Positions 5,003-9,708 of a stretch of 9,708 bases of DNA are shown piece after piece. The notes beneath the pieces are model-generated. The model worked only from the letters and a program-made list of their open reading frames with translations, did no database searches and was not told where the DNA came from. The stretch comes from DATFLL01 sp035267785 (GTDB lineage: Bacteria > Pseudomonadota > Gammaproteobacteria > DATFLL01). Both the position numbers and the translations under genes were made by a program. Location: positions 1-9,708 of the forward strand of contig DATFLL010000105.1 of assembly GCA_035267785.1 (NCBI GenBank). The letters are read 5' to 3'. Position 1 is the first letter of the stretch; the number at the start of each line of letters is the position of its first letter.

Positions 5003-7034
5003 AGGTCAGCGTCGTCACCACGATGTTGCCGTCGGTGACCAGCTGGTCGAGCGTCAGCGAATCGCCGACGTTCTGCAGCGTCACCAGGACTTCGAAATTG
5101 CCGCCCCCGCTGGGGTCGACCATGAGCTCGTAGCCGTTTTCCACCGGATTGAGCTGGACGAAGTCGCCGAGCGCGTCGGTTGCGGGGTCGAAGCCCTGCA
5201 GCACGCTGGCGATGTCGATCTGATCGCCGCCTTCACCCGGTGTGAAGTCGGTAATGGCGTCCGGGGCGTCGTCCACGCTGTCGAAGCGGAAGGTATCGCC
5301 GCCGCTGGATCCGGTCAGGATGTCGCTGCCCGGACCGCCGTCGAGGATGTCGTCCGCGCCGCCGCCGATGAGGATGTCGTTGCCCTCACCGCCGAGGAGC
5401 TGGTCGGGACCACCGCTGCCCTTGAGGATGTCGTCGCCGGGCCCGCCGGACATCACGTCCGGACCGCCTTCGCCGACGAGGATGTCGTTGCCCTCGCCCC
5501 CGTACATCTGGTCAGGGCCGCCGCCGCCGTAGAGCGTGTCCTCGCCGGCATCACCGTACATCTGATCCGGTCCGCCGCCGCCGTAGAGCGTGTCGTTACC
5601 CTCGCCTCCGTGCATCTCGTCGGGCGCCCCGCCGCCGTCGAGGATGTCGTCCCCGGCGCCGCCGTCCATGTAGTCCCGTCCGCCGAAACCGGCCATGGCG
5701 TCGTTGCCCTCGCCGCCGGTCATGTGGTCGGGACCGCCAAGGCCGTAGAGCTGGTCGTTACCGGGCCCGCCATCGAGCGTGTCCGGCCCGCCGCCGGCGA
5801 CCAGGACGTCGTCGCCTTCGCCGCCGATGAGCGTGTCCTCACCTCCGCCGGTGACGAGGACGTCGTTGCCGTCCGTACCGACGAGCGTTTGGCCTTCGCC
5901 CTCTTCGCCTTCGCCGTGACCGCTCTCGGTGATCGTCGCCATCCCCTGACCGTCGCCGATAAGGGCGTTGGTCGGGTCGCTCAGGTTGACGAAGAAATAC
6001 TCGCTGGGCTCGACCAGGCGGTCGCCGAAGATCTGAACCTCAATCGTGGCCGAGGTCTCGCCGGCCGGTATGGTCAGGATGCCCGAGGTCTTGCCGTAGT
6101 CGTATTCGCCAACGCCGCTGCCGCCGGTAATGGCGGTGCCGTCGGCCGTCGTGAACCGCACGTTCACGTCATAGGGCACCGCGGCGCTGAGCGTCACGGT
6201 GAACACGGCATAGGATTCGGGCGGACCACCATAGTGACCTTCCTCCATGCCGGAACTGTGCTCGGTCTCCTCGCCGTGCTCGTCGGTGCCGTGCTCAGTT
6301 TCATCCTCGCCGTGACCCGTGTCGACCGGCGGTCCGCCCATCTCGGTGTCGTGCTCCTCGCCATGGTCGTCGCCGTGTTCGGAATCGTGCTCCTCGCCGT
6401 GGTCCTCTCCAGAACCCTTCTCCGGCGGCGGGCCCTTGGGTTTGGGCTCGAGTACGGTCACGTTGTTGATCGACAGGGTCGGGAGCACTTCCACACCGCC
6501 GGGCACGAAGCCGCTGGGAATCGGCTGCTCGCCACCGCCGGTGGCCTCGTCGATGACCAGACCGCCCGGAACACTGGCCGGTCCACCGCCACCGCCGCCC
6601 TGACCGCCCTCGAACAGATCGCTGCCGGGCTGACCTTCGAGGCTGACGCGCACGAAACCGTGCCCGCCTTCGCTGCCCGTCTCGCCGCCGGCCGCCGTGG
6701 CTTCGAACAGGGTCGTCGGATCGGCGCCGGCCAGGATGGCCTGCTGCATAGCCGCTATGGTGCCCTGGATGTCGCCGCCGGCCTGGGCCGGGTTGAACAC
6801 GTCGTTGTCCAGAAGGGCCTGCGACTCGGGGCCGAGATCCAGGACGCTGCCGTCCGGGAAGCCGATGCTCAAGCTGCCGTCTTCGCCGGTCACGACCGTG
6901 TCGTCGCTGTCGACGGTGTCGCCGAGGTGGAGTACCTTGCGCACGCCCTCCGGCCCCTCGACCACGACATACCCGATAATCGCAATGACCAGCCCGATAG
7001 GCAGGGCCTTTTTGATTTTGCTGCTGGTACTCAT
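5001..7034 (-). CDS. short LapA-like RTX surface protein with retention module
   Basis: A 677-residue type I secretion substrate. Residues 20-130 match a LapA-type retention module (VVEGPEGVRKVLHLGDTV, FPDGSVLDLGPESQALLDNDVF). A TAAG motif (113-116) marks the site where LapG-type proteases cut between the two alanines, followed by the typical GHGFVRV. Residues 185-369 form a Calx-beta domain (PTLSINNVTV ... TTADGTAI ... TIPAGETSATIEV ... NLSDPTNALIGDGQG), apparently interrupted by a His/Asp/Glu-rich stretch (205-268). Residues 385-582 are 22 RTX nonapeptides. Residues 578-677 (DTFRFDSVDDAPDAITDFTPGE...) fit the VCA0849-subclass type I secretion target domain. There is no Sec signal, as expected. 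AGGAAG lies 6 nt before ATG 7034. It is very short for the family, whose adhesins often exceed 2000 residues. It is flanked by its export genes and has an FNR-like promoter upstream. Confidence 0.93.
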   Translation of the reverse strand: MSTSSKIKKALPIGLVIAIIGYVVVEGPEGVRKVLHLGDTVDSDDTVVTGEDGSLSIGFPDGSVLDLGPESQALLDNDVFNPAQAGGDIQGTIAAMQQAILAGADPTTLFEATAAGGETGSEGGHGFVRVSLEGQPGSDLFEGGQGGGGGGPASVPGGLVIDEATGGGEQPIPSGFVPGGVEVLPTLSINNVTVLEPKPKGPPPEKGSGEDHGEEHDSEHGDDHGEEHDTEMGGPPVDTGHGEDETEHGTDEHGEETEHSSGMEEGHYGGPPESYAVFTVTLSAAVPYDVNVRFTTADGTAITGGSGVGEYDYGKTSGILTIPAGETSATIEVQIFGDRLVEPSEYFFVNLSDPTNALIGDGQGMATITESGHGEGEEGEGQTLVGTDGNDVLVTGGGEDTLIGGEGDDVLVAGGGPDTLDGGPGNDQLYGLGGPDHMTGGEGNDAMAGFGGRDYMDGGAGDDILDGGGAPDEMHGGEGNDTLYGGGGPDQMYGDAGEDTLYGGGGPDQMYGGEGNDILVGEGGPDVMSGGPGDDILKGSGGPDQLLGGEGNDILIGGGADDILDGGPGSDILTGSSGGDTFRFDSVDDAPDAITDFTPGEGGDQIDIASVLQGFDPATDALGDFVQLNPVENGYELMVDPSGGGNFEVLVTLQNVGDSLTLDQLVTDGNIVVTTLT
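5289..5882 (-). repeat. RTX nonapeptide array, 22 x 27 bp
   Basis: Residues 385-582 of the RTX protein split into 22 consecutive nonapeptides with no insertions or deletions. Two types alternate through most of the array: canonical xGGxGNDxL (for example HGGEGNDTL) and xGxGGPDxM (for example YGGGGPDQM). This gives an 18-residue (54-bp) higher-order unit. At DNA level 5501-5540 and 5555-5594 are identical at 37 of 40 positions. In known RTX beta-rolls these turns bind calcium and fold after export. Confidence 0.92.
5928..6482 (-). other. Calx-beta domain with acidic His-rich insert (encoded region)
   Basis: Encodes residues 185-369 of the RTX protein. The first strand (PTLSINNVTVLEP) and the rest of the domain (ESYAVFTVTLSA onward) fit the Calx-beta pattern. 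About 75 residues lie between them, where about 8 are usual. The insert (6231-6422, residues 205-268) holds ten His among many Asp and Glu, including two copies of DHGEEHD (211-217 and 223-229). Metal binding is inferred from composition. Confidence 0.75.
6687..6698 (-). other. TAAG LapG-type cleavage site (encoded)
   Basis: These four codons encode Thr-Ala-Ala-Gly, residues 113-116 of the RTX protein. In Pseudomonas LapA the periplasmic cysteine protease LapG cuts between the alanines of the same motif, at nearly the same distance from the N terminus, when c-di-GMP falls. No LapG or LapD gene is in this window, so the protease would have to be encoded elsewhere. Confidence 0.8.
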
Positions 7035-7108
7035 ACCCGCTTCCTCATTTGACTGTTAGCGAACGCGCCGTGAACTGTCGACATTCGTTCGCTTTTGCTT
7101 TCAACATT

Positions 7109-7149
7109 AGTGTAGAAACCTCATGCCAAAACGTGTTGACGAGGATCAA
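7109..7149 (-). promoter_or_regulatory. FNR/Anr-like activated promoter of the RTX protein gene
   Basis: On the minus strand TTGATCCTCGTCAA (7149-7136) matches the FNR-family consensus TTGAT-N4-ATCAA at 9 of 10 defined positions. A 21-bp spacer leads to TACACT (7114-7109), a plausible -10. The start would be near 7102-7101, putting the box centre at about -41 (class II position), with a leader of about 67 nt. The spacer carries GTTTTG at the same offset as in the promoter at 2184-2224. The box sequence is observed; the activator is inferred. Confidence 0.65.
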
Positions 7150-7309
7150 GAGAACGTTCGAAAGGATCATTTGCGCCACTGCAGGCGGACATGATGCCGG
7201 TGAGTCACACAACTGTGGTTAGAATGCGGGGAAAAGGGTCGCGTGCGAATCGTACCGAAGGACAATGCGGCAGACGTGCGCCAAGGAGGCAAACGTTGTG
7301 CGCGATGGT

Positions 7310-7325
7310 TAGTACTTAAGTACTA
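7310..7325. promoter_or_regulatory. perfect 16-bp palindrome, operator candidate
   Basis: TAGTACTTAAGTACTA is a perfect inverted repeat, AT-rich in a GC-rich window. Flanking GGT (7307-7309) and ACC (7327-7329) extend the symmetry with one unpaired base. It lies 39 bp after the regulator stop codon and about 210 bp upstream of the predicted RTX transcription start. A dimeric regulator, perhaps the neighbouring NarL-type protein, is the simplest ligand; this is inference. Confidence 0.55.
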
Positions 7326-7363
7326 GACCAAAAGCATCAGTGGCTATCGCGATCGAGGATGGC

Positions 7364-8050
7364 TCACTCACCACCTTTGGCGTGGTCCGCCGCCCGCGCC
7401 GGATCCGGCTGTGCGCCGTCGTCGTGACGCAGGGCTTGCGCGGCCAGGGCCAGATGGAGTCGATCCTTCAAACCGGTCTTCTGAAAGATCGAACTCAGGT
7501 GCGCCTTAACCGTGCGCTCCGTGATACCAAGCCCGGCCGCGATGGCCTTGTTGCTCTGTCCATCTGACAAAGAAGCCACAATCTCACGCTCGCGTGCGGT
7601 GAGTGCCTCGAAGGCCCGGGACGCCGCCGCGCCCGATGCCGGAACCACCTGGGCGAGCTCGGAAACCAGCCCGCGCAGCAGCTGGCTGCCCAGCCATATA
7701 TCTCCAACCAGAATCACTTTGACGGCCTCGGCGAGATATCTGCGCGAGGTGTAAGTGTTGGCGTAGCCGCGGATGCCGTTGCGAAGCAGCGCAAAACCCT
7801 CCTGGTGCCCGGGCATATCGGCGAGGACCAGAAACTTGATTTCGGGGTAACGCTCGCGCAAGCGGGTAATACCGGCCACACCGTTCAACCCCGGCAAGGC
7901 CAGGTGCAAAACGACCAACTGTGGCGGGTCGTCTTCCAACAGCTTCTCCAGCGCCTCCAGGCTGTCCGAATCGACGAGTTCGGGAAAGCCGGTCAGGGCC
8001 TCGCCCCATCGGCGGCGGATGTTATCGATGGCACTGCACAGGACGATCAT
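7364..8050 (-). CDS. NarL/LuxR-type transcriptional regulator with degenerate receiver
   Basis: A 228-residue protein with the length and two-domain layout of NarL/FixJ response regulators. Residues 1-120 have receiver-like strands and helices but lack the key residues. The phosphoacceptor Asp in the usual DLxMPG context is His49 (VVLHLALPG). The N-terminal acidic pair is replaced (IVLCSAID). The conserved Lys before the last helix is absent (GYANTYTSRR). Residues 148-205 are an intact LuxR helix-turn-helix (LTAREREIVASLSDG, NKAIAAGLGITERTVKAHLSSIF). AAGGAG lies 9 nt before ATG 8050. The gene follows the HlyD gene by 26 bp, so both are probably in one transcript. It therefore probably acts without phosphorylation, through another ligand or partner or by abundance, to control the adjacent RTX gene. 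That target is inferred from position. Confidence 0.9.
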   Translation of the reverse strand: MIVLCSAIDNIRRRWGEALTGFPELVDSDSLEALEKLLEDDPPQLVVLHLALPGLNGVAGITRLRERYPEIKFLVLADMPGHQEGFALLRNGIRGYANTYTSRRYLAEAVKVILVGDIWLGSQLLRGLVSELAQVVPASGAAASRAFEALTAREREIVASLSDGQSNKAIAAGLGITERTVKAHLSSIFQKTGLKDRLHLALAAQALRHDDGAQPDPARAADHAKGGE

Positions 8051-8076
8051 GGCGCTGTCTCCTTTAGCAATGTCCG

Positions 8077-9522
8077 TTAACGTTCCCGCATGGCGTTATG
8101 CGTGGCGCGCAGCACGGGCTTGAGCAGATAATCCAGCACGGTCTTTTTGCCCGTCACGATATCGATGTTGGCACGCATGCCCGGGATGATGGGCAGGGGT
8201 TCGGCGTCCGGGCCAAGGTGATTCTTGTCCGTGCGGACCCTGACCAGGTAATAGCTCTGGCCGTCGTCGTCGGTAATGGTGTCGGCGCTGATGTGCTCCA
8301 AGCTGCCGTGGAGGCCTCCGTAGATCGCGTAATCGTACGCGGTGAACTTGACGATCACCCGCTGCTGCGGGTGCAGGAACGCGATATCCCGTGGGCTGAC
8401 CTTGGCCTCGATAACGAGACTGTCCTCCAGCGGCACGATCTCCACCAGATCGGCGCCCGGCTGTACGACACCGCCCACGGTGTTGACCGAAAGCCTCTTG
8501 ACCGTTCCGTGGACCGGCGAACGCACCGACGTGCGACTCACGCGGTCCTCCAGGGCGCGATTGGTCTCGCTCAGCCGCGAGAGCTCGGCCACGGTCTGAT
8601 TCAGCTCGGCGCGGGCCTGATTGCGAAAGCTCATCTCCGTCTCCTCGGCCTTGCGCTTGCTTTCCTCATACTTGGACTCGGCCTTCGGAATGGCCAGCTC
8701 GGTGGCGTCCAGCTCGCCCTTTATCTCGTTGACCTGACGCTCCAGGCGCAGCACCTCGACCTGGGAGACGGCCCCCTCCTTGACCAGCGGCTTGGTGATA
8801 TCCAGTTCTTTGCGAGCGAGCCGATAACTGCGCTCGAGCTGATCCTTTTTGACCTTGAGCTCGGCGAGCTCCTGTTTGCGCTGTGTGACCTGCTGGCGAA
8901 CGATCGCGAGGCTGTTCTTCAGCTCCGCCTCGCGCGCATGGAACAGCTGGTGTTCCTGCTCCACCAGTTCGGGGTATTCCTTCTCGACTTCCGGCGGTGC
9001 CACAAACGGTGTGCCTTCGGCCTCGGCGCGCAGGCGCGCCGCGCGGGCCAGGTGCTCGAGGTAATTGATCCGGCTCTCGCGAAACGACGAGGAAAAGCGG
9101 GTGCTGTCGATGCGCAGCAGGACCTGGCCCTCGTCGACGATCTGCCCTTCCTTGACGTCGATGTCGGAGACGATGCCGCCGTCGAGCGACTGAACCACCT
9201 GCACCTGGCGCGAGGGAATCACCCGACCGACCCCGCGCGTGACCTCATCGAGCTTGGCAAACGCCGCCCAGGTGAACGCAGCCGCGAAGAACGCGACGGC
9301 CACCCAAAGGATCAGCCGTCCGCCGCGCGGGGAGTCCTGCAGTAGCGCCGCGCTGGTCTCGGGCATGAACCCGAGGTCGTCCTCGCCGCGCCCGCCGCCC
9401 AGGACCCACGCGTCGGGGATGGTACCGGACGCCTGACCACGCTGCGCCGCGCGATCGGCGGTGTCCTCCGTACCCGAATCCGGTCTTTCGTTTTGTCGTT
9501 CCACGTCCGCCATGATCGTCAT
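8077..9522 (-). CDS. HlyD/LapC-type periplasmic adaptor of type I secretion
   Basis: A 481-residue membrane fusion protein. The cytoplasmic N-terminal tail is about 68 residues and hydrophilic. One transmembrane helix lies at 69-89 (LILWVAVAFFAAAFTWAAFA). Then come the first lipoyl half (VQVVQSLDGGIVSDIDVKEGQIVDEG), a long alpha-helical coiled coil (about 145-330), the second lipoyl half (RSPVHGTVKRLSV), a beta-barrel region, and the C-terminal HlyD signature (IIPGMRANIDIVTGKKTVLDYLLKPVLR). Length is normal for the family. It bridges the inner membrane ABC protein and the TolC channel. ATG 9522 overlaps the ABC stop codon in an ATGA junction, indicating translational coupling; ATG 9513 is an alternative with better Shine-Dalgarno spacing. 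Confidence 0.95.
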   Translation of the reverse strand: MTIMADVERQNERPDSGTEDTADRAAQRGQASGTIPDAWVLGGGRGEDDLGFMPETSAALLQDSPRGGRLILWVAVAFFAAAFTWAAFAKLDEVTRGVGRVIPSRQVQVVQSLDGGIVSDIDVKEGQIVDEGQVLLRIDSTRFSSSFRESRINYLEHLARAARLRAEAEGTPFVAPPEVEKEYPELVEQEHQLFHAREAELKNSLAIVRQQVTQRKQELAELKVKKDQLERSYRLARKELDITKPLVKEGAVSQVEVLRLERQVNEIKGELDATELAIPKAESKYEESKRKAEETEMSFRNQARAELNQTVAELSRLSETNRALEDRVSRTSVRSPVHGTVKRLSVNTVGGVVQPGADLVEIVPLEDSLVIEAKVSPRDIAFLHPQQRVIVKFTAYDYAIYGGLHGSLEHISADTITDDDGQSYYLVRVRTDKNHLGPDAEPLPIIPGMRANIDIVTGKKTVLDYLLKPVLRATHNAMRER

Positions 9523-9708
9523 CCGTCCTGAGTGGCCGGCGTAGCGGCCTGGCCTCGCAGCTTGCCCGCGCGCAGCGCCTCGAGCACGACTTCCTTCGGC
9601 CCGTCAGCGATCAGCCTGCCCCCATCGAGAACGAGCAGGCGATCGACCAGCGACAGCAGCGAAGCGCGGTGCGTTACCAGCAATACGGTTTTGTTCTCCA
9701 GTGCCGCG
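9519..9708 (-). CDS. type I secretion ABC transporter, C-terminal fragment (LapB-like)
   Basis: Only the last 62 codons are inside the window; the 5' part runs off the right edge. The visible peptide begins ALENKTVLLVTHRASLLSLV and continues DRLLVLDGGRLIADGPK. This is the end of an ABC nucleotide-binding domain: the beta-strand leading to the H-loop (His in LVTHR), then the D-R-L-L-V-L-D-G-G-R segment and the ADGPK turn typical of LapB/HlyB-type exporters. The Walker, Q-loop and signature motifs are outside the window. The stop TGA (9521-9519) overlaps the HlyD start by 4 bp, so they form an operon. It would energise export of the RTX protein. Confidence 0.92.
   Translation of the reverse strand, partial: AALENKTVLLVTHRASLLSLVDRLLVLDGGRLIADGPKEVVLEALRAGKLRGQAATPATQDG

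Larger units (their letters stand above)
7035..7363. other. 329-bp non-coding control region
   Basis: This is the stretch between the regulator stop codon (7364) and the RTX start (7034). It holds the FNR-like promoter (7109-7149), a 16-bp perfect palindrome (7310-7325), a small CACA-AC-TGTG inverted repeat near 7207-7216 and a leader of about 67 nt with the RTX ribosome binding site. I see no intrinsic terminator after the regulator gene and no convincing coding frame. The size suggests more than one regulatory input to the RTX gene. Confidence 0.7.

Noticed and set aside
4083..7052. A 989-codon open frame on the plus strand opposite the RTX and tolC genes.
   Set aside because: It is antisense to two well-supported genes. 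Its translation is repetitive Val/Ala/Arg/Gly/His without recognisable domains, as expected opposite a GC-rich RTX repeat whose codon bias removes stops.
7283..7320. A plus-strand AAGGAGG followed by TTG or GTG starts of tiny frames (4-7 codons) in the control region.
   Set aside because: The frames are too short and end inside the palindrome, and no plus-strand promoter is visible, so chance is the simplest reading.
8098..9345. A 415-codon plus-strand frame opposite the HlyD gene.
   Set aside because: It is antisense to a textbook HlyD family protein; its Leu/Gly/Asp/Arg-rich translation is the mirror of the coiled-coil codons.

Overview
The window looks like a GC-rich gammaproteobacterial chromosome. 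The tRNA encodes its own CCA end, the tRNA promoter has near-consensus sigma70 hexamers, all reading frames are high-GC, and the genes form a LapA/LapB/LapC/LapE-type type I secretion locus. A halophilic or sulfur-oxidising lineage is only a guess. Every protein gene lies on the minus strand, so the locus reads from the right edge to the left. The only plus-strand gene is tRNA-Val(CAC) at the left edge, with a clear promoter.

Reading from right to left: the C-terminal end of a type I secretion ABC ATPase/permease (9519-9708, running off the window) overlaps by 4 bp an HlyD/LapC-type membrane fusion protein (8077-9522). A NarL/LuxR-type regulator with a degenerate receiver follows after 26 bp (7364-8050). 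A 329-bp non-coding region (7035-7363) holds a perfect 16-bp palindrome and an FNR/Anr-like promoter. Next comes a short LapA-like surface protein (5001-7034). It has an N-terminal retention module with a TAAG LapG-type cleavage site, a Calx-beta domain that appears to be split by a His/Asp/Glu-rich insert, 22 in-register RTX nonapeptides and a C-terminal type I secretion domain. Then come a TolC/LapE-type outer membrane channel (3609-4919) and a BBP2-like outer membrane beta-barrel (2261-3532). A second FNR-like promoter follows, then a signal-peptide-bearing protein of unknown function (960-2135), tandem terminator-like hairpins, and a small OmpW/OmpA-like eight-stranded barrel (162-815) that converges on the tRNA.

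The likely working picture is this. The ABC protein, HlyD protein and TolC form the secretion channel. The short RTX protein is exported through it and held in the TolC pore by its retention module, until a LapG-type protease cuts at TAAG (no lapG or lapD gene is in the window). The regulator and an oxygen- or NO-responsive FNR-family protein would control expression. The two FNR-like promoters have the same architecture: box, 21-bp spacer, then a TAnACT -10. This ties the unknown exported protein, and possibly the barrel proteins, to the adhesin as one regulon. The most notable points are this shared promoter design, the metal-binding-like insert inside the Calx-beta domain, the alternating two-type RTX array, the phosphoacceptor-less regulator next to a palindromic operator candidate, and the uncharacterised exported protein.
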